Source: UBA1402 sp964575345 (GTDB lineage Bacteria > Bacteroidota > Bacteroidia > Bacteroidales > UBA1402). From it: a DNA stretch of 20,530 nucleotides. The notes under the pieces are model-generated. The model searched no databases, had not been told where the DNA came from, and saw nothing but the letters and a program-made list of their open reading frames with translations. The stretch covers positions 1 through 20,530 of the forward strand of contig CAZNQD010000040.1 in the NCBI GenBank assembly GCA_964575345.1, read 5' to 3'. Below are positions 7,581-15,414 of the stretch, piece after piece. The position numbers and the translations under genes are program-made. Positions within the stretch are counted from its first letter, which is position 1; every line of letters begins with the position of its first letter.

Positions 7581-7609
7581 TTGAAAAATGTAAATAATAT
7601 TTACATTTG
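7581..7609 (+). promoter_or_regulatory. Promoter of the DUF898-like gene
   Basis: TTG at 7581-7583 and TACATTTG at 7602-7609 (consensus TANNTTTG) are spaced 18 bp, slightly short. The ATG is at 7633, 23 bp after the -7 box. A long inverted repeat overlaps the -7 element. Confidence 0.6.
7586..7608. repeat. 23-bp palindrome overlapping the -7 box (operator candidate)
   Basis: AAATGTAAAT (7586-7595) and ATTTACATTT (7599-7608) are perfect 10-bp inverted arms around AAT. The right arm covers most of the -7 box TACATTTG, so a dimeric repressor bound here would block the promoter (inference). A/T-richness raises the chance of coincidence. Confidence 0.5.
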
Positions 7610-7632
7610 CCAATATTCTAATTCCTGTTATC

Positions 7633-8604
7633 ATGAAAAACTATTTTAATTTTGTACTCGACGGGAAAAAACTTTTTGTCGTCTGGTTCTTCTTTTTGGT
7701 CTTTTTTGTACTTCCTTATGTGCTTATCACATTAAATATAAAAGACATAAGATTAGATGTGGGACCTTCATTGCTTATTATCTTAGCCTTCTTTTTGTTG
7801 ATTCTGGTTTCTTTTGTTATTGCTTTTTACATTACAAAACTTGTAATTGAAGGCCTGCAATACAAAGACAAAACGCTGGTTTTTAATGGCACTTTTAGTA
7901 AATATCTGGGAATAATATTGTTAGGTTACTTTCTGAGTATAATTACGCTGGGCATTTATATGGCCTGGTTTATCAAAGACATCTATCGTTTTTTTATCGA
8001 CAATACTTCCTACAATTCACAAAATCTGCAATTTAAAGCTAAGGGCGGAAAACTTTTCCTCCTGATTTTATTGCTGTTATTTTTACCGGTATTGATACTT
8101 TCCCTAATAACGTATTCTGGTTTTATGATCAACCCGACAGATAATTTCGCAGGTCTACCCCTGTTCTATACGTTTGTAAATCAAATCATTGTCCTAATCA
8201 TAATGATTCCATTTTTCTATTTGTTTTATAAATGGTTTGTGAATATTGATTATAAGGATATGAATATTAGTTGGAGAACCGAGTTTTGGCCTTCCTGCGG
8301 AAAAATCGCCATAGAATTATTACTTAGCCTTATTACTGTAGGAATTTATTATCCCCTGGCAATAATTCGTTTGTACAAATATTTTACAGAAAAGACTAGG
8401 GCCATTGGAAATAGCAGAGAATTAAAATTTAATTATGATATTGACCAGGGAGGGGATTTTCTGTTTATCTGGGGGCAAATACTATTGACAATTATTACGG
8501 CAGGCCTCTATTATCCCTGGGCTTTTTGCAAAATCACCAAACGGATTGTAAGAAAAACCTATACAGAGGAAGACCTGCCTAAAAAAGAATTTGTCCAACT
8601 TTAA
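7633..8604 (+). CDS. DUF898 / YjgN-like multi-pass inner-membrane protein
   Basis: A 323-residue, very hydrophobic protein with about seven membrane segments (near 14-34, 46-70, 90-115, 138-160, 178-202, 225-250, 275-303). The DUF898 hallmark 'T-x-G-I-Y-x-x-W/L ... K/R-x-x-Y/F-x-x-x-x-T' appears three times: TLGIYMAWFIKDIYRFF near 104-120, TVGIYYPLAIIRLYKYF near 233-249 and TAGLYYPWAFCKITKRI near 287-303. The protein is therefore built of internal repeats of one membrane unit. The molecular function of this family is not established. Composition is A/T-rich, partly because of Phe/Ile/Leu codons. It has its own promoter with a palindrome and no obvious operon partner. Confidence 0.8.
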   Translation: MKNYFNFVLDGKKLFVVWFFFLVFFVLPYVLITLNIKDIRLDVGPSLLIILAFFLLILVSFVIAFYITKLVIEGLQYKDKTLVFNGTFSKYLGIILLGYFLSIITLGIYMAWFIKDIYRFFIDNTSYNSQNLQFKAKGGKLFLLILLLLFLPVLILSLITYSGFMINPTDNFAGLPLFYTFVNQIIVLIIMIPFFYLFYKWFVNIDYKDMNISWRTEFWPSCGKIAIELLLSLITVGIYYPLAIIRLYKYFTEKTRAIGNSRELKFNYDIDQGGDFLFIWGQILLTIITAGLYYPWAFCKITKRIVRKTYTEEDLPKKEFVQL

Positions 8605-8673
8605 ATTGTTAAATGAAATTTGTCCTACTTGGGGAGAGCTCATATTAGGGCTTAAGTTTTGCGAATGTTGATT

Positions 8674-9162
8674 ATGAAAAACAGATTATTTCCCTTATTG
8701 GGACTGGTAGTTTTGCTGTTGTGTTTTTCCTGCGATACCCGGGCTGAAAAAAAGAAACTGACGCAATTAATGGCTGTTACCAAAGTGGTTGACGGCGACA
8801 CTTTTTGGGTAGACGACGGCAGCGAAAAGGGGAGAAAAGTGCGATTAATTGGTGTGGACACCCCCGAAACGGTGCATCCCCAAAAAGGTCCGGAGCCCTA
8901 CGGCCGGGAAGCCTCCGATTATACTAAATCCCTGCTCGAAGGCAAAAGAGTAAGACTGGAATTTGATCTGGACAGCCTGGATCGTTACGGCCGTCTGCTG
9001 GCCTATGTCTATTTGGAAAACGGATTATTTGTGAATGCCGAGCTGCTACGCAAAGGTTACGCCCAGGTGGCCACTTTTCCGCCCAATGTTAAATACGCCG
9101 AACATTTTCTTAAACTTCAGCGCAAAGCCCGCAATCGCGGGCTGGGCTTGTGGGAGGAATAA
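8674..9162 (+). CDS. Staphylococcal-nuclease-like (thermonuclease) lipoprotein
   Basis: A 162-residue SNase-fold nuclease. The set of residues aligned with the S. aureus nuclease active site is complete: V-D-G-D-T with D40/D42, R57, D62-T63-P-E65 (V-D-T-P-E-T) and R107 in L-D-R-Y-G-R. It should cut DNA and RNA in a Ca2+-dependent way. The start at 8674 gives MKNRLFPLLGLVVLLLCFSC, a lipoprotein signal with C20 as the lipidated Cys. The -3 residue is Cys rather than Leu, tolerated in Bacteroidota. Earlier in-frame starts at 8659 (TTG) and 8665 (ATG) only lengthen the N-terminus. The enzyme would act in the periplasm or at the surface, degrading extracellular nucleic acid. It ends 3 bp from the convergent dehydrogenase gene. 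Confidence 0.92.
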   Translation: MKNRLFPLLGLVVLLLCFSCDTRAEKKKLTQLMAVTKVVDGDTFWVDDGSEKGRKVRLIGVDTPETVHPQKGPEPYGREASDYTKSLLEGKRVRLEFDLDSLDRYGRLLAYVYLENGLFVNAELLRKGYAQVATFPPNVKYAEHFLKLQRKARNRGLGLWEE

Positions 9163-9165
9163 GCT

Positions 9166-9876
9166 CTAGTCATAAATCATTTTTTTAGTCATCCCGCCAT
9201 CAATCACAAAGTTTTGCCCTGTGGTGAAGCCTGATTTTTCGCTCAGCAGAAAATAGGCGGCTTCGGCGATGTCTTCCACTTTTCCAACCCGGCCCGCAGG
9301 GTGTTGGTTATGGTCGGTTTCGGACAGACTTTGGTAGTCTTCGACTTCTATCCAGCCGGGGCTGATGCAATTTACTCTTGTTTTAGGGCCAAGGCTCATG
9401 GCCAGAGCGTGGGTAAGGGCTACTATGCCGCCTTTGCTTGCTCCGTAGGCTTCTCCGTCGGGTTCGGACATCAGGGCTCTGGTGGAGGCAATGTTCAGGA
9501 TGGCGGAATTCTCGCTGAAAAGGGGCAAACAGGCTTTGCTCAGGTAAAACACACTGCTCAGGTTGACTGCCAGAATGCGATTCCAGCTTTCGATGCTCAA
9601 GCTTTCGATGGGCTCGAAACTACTGATGCCGGCATTATTGACCAGGTAATCCACTTTGCCGTACAAGGCTTCGATTTTGACCATAACTTCGTTTACTTCG
9701 TCAGGATGACTCACATCACAACGGAAAAAAAGCAAACCGTTTTTTTCTGCTTCCAAAGACTGCAGGTAATCCGGATTGGAATCGAGCACAACAACTGCGC
9801 AGCCTTTTTTTAAAAGTTTCAGGGCAATGGCTTTGCCTATGCCGTGAGCTCCTCCGCTAACGATGGCCGTTTTCAT
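9166..9876 (-). CDS. Short-chain dehydrogenase/reductase (SDR)
   Basis: A 236-residue classical SDR. The cofactor loop is S-G-G-A-H-G-I-G at 7-14. D32 at the end of the second strand (V-V-V-L-D) favours NAD(H) over NADP(H). N80-N-A-G83, N105, S131 and Y144-x3-K148 form the full catalytic tetrad, and the C-terminal G-x-N-F-V-I-D-G-G is typical. The protein is cytosolic and oxidises or reduces a hydroxyl/keto substrate, which cannot be named from sequence. The PGWIEVEDYQ substrate-loop region resembles the glucose/ribitol-type and FabG-like groups, but no acyl-carrier context is present. The gene stands alone, tail to tail with the nuclease and divergent from the GH43 gene. Confidence 0.92.
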   Translation of the reverse strand: MKTAIVSGGAHGIGKAIALKLLKKGCAVVVLDSNPDYLQSLEAEKNGLLFFRCDVSHPDEVNEVMVKIEALYGKVDYLVNNAGISSFEPIESLSIESWNRILAVNLSSVFYLSKACLPLFSENSAILNIASTRALMSEPDGEAYGASKGGIVALTHALAMSLGPKTRVNCISPGWIEVEDYQSLSETDHNQHPAGRVGKVEDIAEAAYFLLSEKSGFTTGQNFVIDGGMTKKMIYD

Positions 9877-9901
9877 AGTAGCAATTTTAAAGATAAAGCA
9901 A

Positions 9902-9909
9902 CAAACATA
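9902..9909 (-). promoter_or_regulatory. Candidate -7 box of the SDR gene
   Basis: The minus strand reads TATGTTTG, matching TANNTTTG, 25 bp upstream of the ATG. No clear -33 TTG at the right distance was found. Confidence 0.45.
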
Positions 9910-9974
9910 CTGAAAAAGCAGCGAAAGAACTATTTGTCCAGCCGATTTTCTATACCAAAACGGAACATGCTTTT

Positions 9975-10023
9975 GGTTCTTACTACTCCAAAAGGAGCAT
10001 CGTTCAGGTTATTACTACTCCAA
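9975..10023. repeat. Direct repeat GGTTNTTACTACTCCAA, two copies 32 bp apart
   Basis: Copies at 9975-9991 and 10007-10023 differ only at the fifth base (C versus A). Three helical turns separate them and they lie 41-96 bp upstream of the putative -7 box of the GH43 gene, as expected for tandem activator sites (for example AraC-type or hybrid two-component regulators of polysaccharide genes). The regulator is not in this window. The rest of the 9877-10136 intergenic region holds only the hairpin and -7 boxes listed. Confidence 0.6.
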
Positions 10024-10037
10024 TTTGAATTATTTTT

Positions 10038-10050
10038 CGGCCCGGGGCCG
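10038..10050. repeat. GC-rich hairpin upstream of the GH43 gene
   Basis: CGGCC-CGG-GGCCG forms a tight 5-bp stem (a sixth C-G pair is possible) in otherwise A/T-rich DNA, at the position where a -33 element would be. No T-run follows on either strand, so it is unlikely to be a terminator. Its role is unknown. Confidence 0.35.
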
Positions 10051-10063
10051 GTGATTTAAGTTT

Positions 10064-10071
10064 TATTTTTG
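10064..10071 (+). promoter_or_regulatory. Candidate -7 box of the GH43 gene
   Basis: TATTTTTG matches TANNTTTG, 65 bp before the ATG at 10137. No -33 TTG is seen, as would suit an activator-dependent promoter. Transcription would give a leader of about 60 bases. Confidence 0.45.
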
Positions 10072-10136
10072 ACCTCTGCCGGAGGATGACTAGCGGGAGA
10101 CATTAAGCGTTGATGTTTTGATAAAAATAAAAAACT

Positions 10137-13031
10137 ATGATACGGACCTTTATTTTATGGCTAATTATGACAAGTACTACTATTGCTATGTCTGCTCAGG
10201 ATGCCGGCGCTGAAAATATGCATCAAGGGCAGAAAACTCATTTTTTATGGAAAGATCAGGGTAATCTCCTGATTATCCATAAATAAACGGCTGATGCAGC
10301 AGCCATGGTACATGAGGATACTTTGTGGCTTTTCACGGGCGAAGATGCTGCGGGAGGGCAAAACCGCTATATCATGCACAATTGGTGCGTGTTCTCCACT
10401 ACAGATATGAAACACTTTACAGAACATCCCATCCCTCTGTACGGGGCCGATTTCGGGTGGAGTTCCCGTCAGGCTTTTGCGGGCCATGTAACGGAGCGCA
10501 AGGGGAAGTTCTACTTTTACGTGAGCACCAATGCAACAGGTATAGGCGTGGCGGTAGCAGATTGTCCGCAAGGGCCTTACAAGGATGCTTTGGGTAAGCC
10601 ATTGCTGACCAATGCCGATTGTTTTGCCAGTACGCACAGCTGGGCCTGCATTGATCCGGCCGTGTTTATCGACGACGATGGTCAGGCCTGGATCTTCTGG
10701 GGCAATCGCGAATGTTATTACGCAAAGCTTAAGGGAAACATGATAGAGCTCGATGGACCGGTAAAACAAGTGATGTTCAGGGATTTCAGTTTTACCGAAG
10801 CTCCCTGGATACACAAAAAAGACGGGAAATATTATCTGACTTATGCTTCGGGTTTCCCCGAAAAGATACATTATGCCATGTCCGAAAGTATCGAAGGCCC
10901 CTGGGAATTCAAAGGCATCCTGAACGAAATAGCCGGCAACTCAAATACCAACCATCAGTCTATTGTTGAATACAAGGGACAGTGGTATTTTTTCTACCAC
11001 AACGGCGGGATGCAGACACAGGGTACCAGCTACAGCCGTTCGGTTTGCGTCGATTATCTTAATTACAACGAAGATGGCAGTTTAAAGCGAGTCCAAATGA
11101 CCAGCGAAGGAGTAGACCCCATAATGAGCGAACTGGAGACAGCTTTTGATACGCTGGCCGTCAACGGTGCCTGGTGTTGGTTTGCCGATCCCCGGGCTAT
11201 TTATCACAAGGGAGAAAAAGAACAAACCTACTTTTCCTGGGTTACGACCTCTGGAGATATTGTTGTGGCGTCCTACAACCATCAAAACGGGGAATTTATT
11301 CAACACGTAGTCCGGGAGAAATTCCAGTCGGACGATCACGCCAATCCCACTTTGTTTATCAGGGCCGACGGGCGCATCATTGTTTTTATGGCGGCTCATT
11401 TCGGGAATACTATAAAGCGGTATATTACCACCAACCCCGAAGATATCAGCTCCTGGGGTGAGGTATACGAATTTGGACATACCGTCACCTATCCTTATCC
11501 TTTTCAGCTGGGCAAGGATTCCATCTTGCTGTTTTTCAGAGGCGGCAGCTCCTGGAAGCCTCATATGGTCTTATCGACCGACAATGGAGAAACATTCGGC
11601 AATCAGCAGGAATTCATAGTAAGTACCGGCAAACGTCCCTATATGCGTTATTGCCAGGGGGCAGACGGCAGCATTCACATGGCGGCTACCACCGGGCATC
11701 CCAGGGATGTGTTGGACAATAAAATCTTTTATTGCCGCTTTAAAGACAATCGCTTTTACCGGGCAGACGGCTCCCTGATCAAGGATTTTGAAGAGGGCCC
11801 GCTTGATGTTCTGGAAATGGACGAAGTCTACAATGGAAGCTCTTACGGCAAAGGATGGATTTGGGATATTGCCCTTGAGCAGGGAACCGGTTTCCCGGTG
11901 ATGGTCTATGCCTCTTTTCCAACAGATACCGATCACCGCTATCATTATGCCCGCTGGAATGGGGATACATGGACGAGTACCCAGATTACCGAAGCAGGCA
12001 GATGGTTCCCTCAAACACCTAAGGGAAAAATCGAACCCGAACCCAATTATTCCGGAGGGATTATTCTGGATTACGACGATCCCTCCATTGTGTATTTATC
12101 AAAGCAAGTGAAGGGCGTATTCGAAATATTCAGATATACGACAGCCGATCATGGCCAGTCCTGGGAGGCTAAGGCGCTTACACAAAACACCCCCAAAGGT
12201 CTACTGAATGTGCGACCCATAGTGCCGCGTCATCACAAAAAAGGTTTTTTTGATGTTGTTTGGATGCGTGGCCGTTACGAGTTTTATGCCGACGAGCGTT
12301 ACAACACTTCTTTGGCTTTTCCAAAAATGGAAAAAACCGATGATTTAAAGGGAATCAATATTAAGCCAGATGTTCTCAGTTTATATCCTGCAGAAAGCCG
12401 GGAAGTTAAGGTAAACTTCCTGCCTTTTTACACCAGGAACAAAAGCCTGAACTGGAGTTCCTCCAACGAAAAAGTGCTGAGCGTAAATAACGGCATACTC
12501 ACAACTTTAGCCCCGGGCAGAGCCACAATTACGGCGACAGGTTTCAACGGGATTACAGGCAAATGCCGGGTGGTGGTCAAAAAGCCCCGTTTGCTAAAAA
12601 AAGCCTTTTTCGATTTTGGAACAGAGGAATCACCACTGTTTGCCTCAGCTATTAAAGTAACCGGCAACAGCTTGTTGAATGGCTCTTACGGCTGGTTAAG
12701 CCCTGTTATCTCCAGAGACAGAGGAGAAGCCATGAACGAGGAGGAAAGAGATTTCAATATGTCAGGTTCCCCGTCAGTGTTTCGGGTACATATCAAAAAC
12801 GGTTCTTACAAAGTGACCGTGAAACAGGGTGATTTGTCGTATATGCACGACCAGATGTGTGTCAAAGTGAACGGCCGGATCGTGATTTCAAACTTTACCA
12901 CGGCTACCGGACAGGTTTTGAGCAATACCTTTGAGGTTAAAGCAGACAACGAAAGGCTGGACTTTGAGTTCTCCCGCTCGGGGACCGATCCCAATTGGGT
13001 GGTAAATTCCATCAGGATAGAACCAATCTGA
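10137..13031 (+). pseudogene. Secreted GH43 - BNR_4-like - Ig-like - beta-sandwich glycosidase, interrupted by an in-frame TAA
   Basis: From ATG 10137 the frame gives a signal peptide (MIRTFILWLIMTSTTIAMSA, then Q) and reaches NLLIIHK. A TAA follows at 10284-10286, and the same frame continues TADAAAMVHEDTLWLFTG without another stop to 13031. GH43 relatives read H-K-(Y/F)-T-A-D at this point, so one substitution of an aromatic codon explains the stop; both flanks fit, so it is not a frameshift. Counted from 10137, GH43 covers about 44-325: base D in T-A-D (10293-10295), modulator D in C-I-D-P, acid E in T-E-A-P-W. A BNR_4-like propeller (AWCWFADPRAIY, DDHANP) follows to about 738. Then come an Ig-like domain (about 739-820) and a beta-sandwich starting F-D-F-G. 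Translation from ATG 10305 would lack both the signal peptide and the catalytic base. GH43 acts on arabinosyl/xylosyl linkages. An assembly error is the main alternative to a pseudogene. Confidence 0.75.
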
Positions 13032-13042
13032 AAAAATTATCT

Positions 13043-13050
13043 ATATTTGT
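13043..13050 (+). promoter_or_regulatory. Candidate -7 box before the E2-like acyltransferase gene
   Basis: TATATTTG matches TANNTTTG, 60 bp before the ATG at 13111 and just after the GH43 stop. No -33 TTG is visible. Confidence 0.45.
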
Positions 13051-13110
13051 CGCGCTCAGGCAAAGAGGTGCTGTCTGAGAAAGAGGAAATTAAACTTTAA
13101 ACTACCCCCT

Positions 13111-14043
13111 ATGCAAAGAACCTTCAAATCAGGCATCTTCGACCGCTATGACGGCTGGAGAGTGCGCAACGTGGATGCTGTGTTTAACATCATTCCCTAT
13201 ATTCTACGTACCAGAGTCGATGCCCAAAATTTTGTAACCGAAGATTTTGAAACAGACCATCTGAAAGATTTTATTGCCGAACACCAAAAAGACATCCCCG
13301 GCCTGAGCCGTATGCATGTAGTGCTGGCAGCCCTGGTCAGGATGTTTTCGCAGCGGCCTTATCTGAATCGCTTCGTCATCTGGAACAAGCTGTATGCCCG
13401 CAACAACATTACCATTGCCATAGCCGTTAAGCGCTCTCTTACCGACAAAGGCGAAGAGACCTTGATCAAACCTGAATTTGAACCAACCGACACCCTGGCA
13501 GATGTAGCTCGCAAATTGAATGAGGAGTATGAACTTAAAGTAAAAAGCGAAGATAAAAACGGTTCAGATAAAGTATCCCGCTTTTTTGGCTATTTTCCCG
13601 ATTCACTTATCCGCTTCTTTGTGTTTTTGATGCGCAGGAGCGACAACATCGGCTGGTTGCCCAGAGCCATCGAACGCATCAGCCCCTGGCATTGCAGCTT
13701 GTTCTTTACCAATGTGGGCTCGATAGGAACCCCGGCCATTTATCACCACCTGTACGAATTTGGTACTTGTACTATTTTTATCGCAATGGGTCGTGTAAAA
13801 ACGATTAATCACATAGAAACAGATGGCGGTGTGGGGACCAAAAAAATAATGAGCCTTAAGTTTGTCTTGGACGAGAGGGTGTGTGACGGCCATTATTACG
13901 CCACAGGCTTACGCCTTTTGCATCAATACATCCTGAATCCGGAAAAATTATTGGTTCCGCCCGAAAAAGTAGAAATTGACGACGGCGTAGGCAAACCGGT
14001 CTGGATTCATCCGGGCGATCTGCTCAAAAACGAAGGAGAATAA
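13111..14043 (+). CDS. E2/CAT-fold acyltransferase (2-oxoacid dehydrogenase E2 catalytic-domain family), lipoyl-less
   Basis: A 310-residue protein consisting only of the catalytic fold of 2-oxoacid dehydrogenase E2 subunits and chloramphenicol acetyltransferase. There is no lipoyl or subunit-binding domain. Supporting segments are PYILRTRVDAQNF near 30-42, FFTNVGSIGTPAIYHHLYEF near 205-224, and the C-terminal signature. In true E2 enzymes that signature is D-H-R-x-x-D-G, with His as catalytic base. Here it reads D254-E-R-V-C-D259-G, so the His position is Glu255, although D259 and G260 are kept and His261 follows. The protein may therefore not be a normal acyltransferase. No E1 or E3 genes are nearby. 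It is probably cytosolic and monocistronic, convergent with the M16 peptidase gene. The substrate is unknown. Confidence 0.82.
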   Translation: MQRTFKSGIFDRYDGWRVRNVDAVFNIIPYILRTRVDAQNFVTEDFETDHLKDFIAEHQKDIPGLSRMHVVLAALVRMFSQRPYLNRFVIWNKLYARNNITIAIAVKRSLTDKGEETLIKPEFEPTDTLADVARKLNEEYELKVKSEDKNGSDKVSRFFGYFPDSLIRFFVFLMRRSDNIGWLPRAIERISPWHCSLFFTNVGSIGTPAIYHHLYEFGTCTIFIAMGRVKTINHIETDGGVGTKKIMSLKFVLDERVCDGHYYATGLRLLHQYILNPEKLLVPPEKVEIDDGVGKPVWIHPGDLLKNEGE

Positions 14044-14114
14044 AGAATAGGCTCGTGACAGGTATATCCCTGCCGCCAAATAAAGATGTTGGCTCTCAAA
14101 AATAAAGCCACAGC

Positions 14115-14146
14115 GCTAAAAATACAGGACAGTACAGTTTTTTAGC
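14115..14146. terminator. Possible bidirectional terminator between convergent genes
   Basis: GCTAAAAA (14115-14122) pairs with TTTTTAGC (14139-14146) around a 16-base loop that itself contains TAC/GTA. The stem is A/T-rich and thus weak, but its place between two converging genes fits. Confidence 0.4.
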
Positions 14147-14173
14147 TCATATGGCCTTCGGAAAGAAGCATCC

Positions 14174-15412
14174 TCAGGTGTTTCGGTAATATAAGCTAGA
14201 GCAGTTTTCCGGCCGGAAAACTTTTTCGGCCATAGCGCGGAGGTCTTCGCCGCTAACAGCTTTTAATTTATTGGTTTCTTGCAGGTAATTGTCTGCCGAA
14301 CCAAGGATTTCGTACCAGCAGGCCTGAGTGGCCAGGTTCTGGGCGTTGGTATTGCGAAACAAAAAGGCCGATTCGTGTTTGTTGATTAATTTGTTGAGCT
14401 CCTCCTGTCCGGGAGCTTCCGTTGCTATTTGATTCAGGCAGTCTTCCAAAGCTTTTTCGGCTTCTTCGAGGCTGACACCCTGAGCCGGTTTGCCCGAAAA
14501 TTGTATGCTGCCCGCACCGGCCTCACCTTCACCGCCTACATAGATGTTCACCTGGCTGAAAATTTGGCGCTCTTTGATGAGTTTCTGATAGAGCCTTGAG
14601 GAATGGCCTTCTGCCAGGGCATCGGTCAGGAGATCACAAACGGTATAGGCCTCTTCGCTCACCGCGTATGCCCGCCAGAGTTTATACAAAGCCGGGGCAG
14701 GAACGGGGCGTTCTACTTCCAGAAAACGGGGGCCTTCTTGTTGGGGCCAGGCCGGCAATTCAGGTCTGCTTAATTTAGAAGCTTCAATTGCTCCAAAGTA
14801 TTTTTGTGTAAGCCCGACGAGGTAATCAAAATCAAACTCGCCGGTAATGGCCAGTACGGCATTGTCGGGGCTGTAATATTGCCGGTAAAACGAGTGCACA
14901 TCCTCCAACCCGAAAGCTTCAATATGTTCCAGAGATTTCCCTATAGTCGGCCAGGAATAAGGATGGCCCTGGTAAGCCAGGGAACGCAGAAGCAGGGAGA
15001 CATCTCCGTAGGGCTGATTCAGGTGACGTTGCTTGAATTCTTCCAGTACTACCTGTTTTTGAATGTCCAGACTACGTTGGTTGATGTTGAGCGAATTCAT
15101 TCGATCGCTTTCCAGGAACAAGGCCGTTTCCAGCTTGTGAGCCGGCAGGGTAATGTAATAGTTGGTTACGTCAGGGCTGGTCCAGGCATTGTTTTCGCCG
15201 TAGGCTTCCTGCACCGCTTTATCAAAATTTTCCACCCGGGCAGATCCTGCAAACATCAGGTGTTCAAAAAGATGAGCAAAGCCCGTATGCTCGGGATGTT
15301 CATCTTTGGAACCCACGTTGTACATGAGATTTACGGTGGTCATTCTTGTACTGCTTAAGGGGCAATACAAGAGACGCAAACCATTGCTCAGCCGGTGGGA
15401 GAAGAAACGCAT
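14174..15412 (-). CDS. M16-family zinc metallopeptidase (insulinase/processing-protease type)
   Basis: A 412-residue, single-unit M16 peptidase. The inverted zinc motif is H47-L-F-E50-H51, and the third ligand is in V-V-L-E124-E125-F about 75 residues on, as the family requires. The second domain carries the L-(T/A)-E-G-x-S-S-R-L-Y-Q-K-L segment near 262-276 (HSSRLYQKLI) that lines the substrate chamber. There is no signal peptide, so it is cytosolic or exported by another route. Proteins of this ~45-kDa class usually form dimers and degrade unfolded peptides. It starts 2 bp after the stop of the exported cyclophilin gene, so the two are one transcription unit; a protein-quality role is plausible (inference). 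It ends near a possible bidirectional terminator. Confidence 0.92.
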   Translation of the reverse strand: MRFFSHRLSNGLRLLYCPLSSTRMTTVNLMYNVGSKDEHPEHTGFAHLFEHLMFAGSARVENFDKAVQEAYGENNAWTSPDVTNYYITLPAHKLETALFLESDRMNSLNINQRSLDIQKQVVLEEFKQRHLNQPYGDVSLLLRSLAYQGHPYSWPTIGKSLEHIEAFGLEDVHSFYRQYYSPDNAVLAITGEFDFDYLVGLTQKYFGAIEASKLSRPELPAWPQQEGPRFLEVERPVPAPALYKLWRAYAVSEEAYTVCDLLTDALAEGHSSRLYQKLIKERQIFSQVNIYVGGEGEAGAGSIQFSGKPAQGVSLEEAEKALEDCLNQIATEAPGQEELNKLINKHESAFLFRNTNAQNLATQACWYEILGSADNYLQETNKLKAVSGEDLRAMAEKVFRPENCSSLYYRNT

Positions 15413-15414
15413 AA

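Noticed and set aside
9301..9813. Long open frame on the plus strand opposite the SDR gene
   Set aside because: The opposite strand encodes a complete SDR with all catalytic motifs; this frame is its shadow, with biased composition and no domain.
10284..10286. Stop-codon recoding (TAA as sense)
   Set aside because: All other genes in the window end normally, several with TAA, and no TAA-to-sense code is known in Bacteroidota; mutation or sequence error is simpler.
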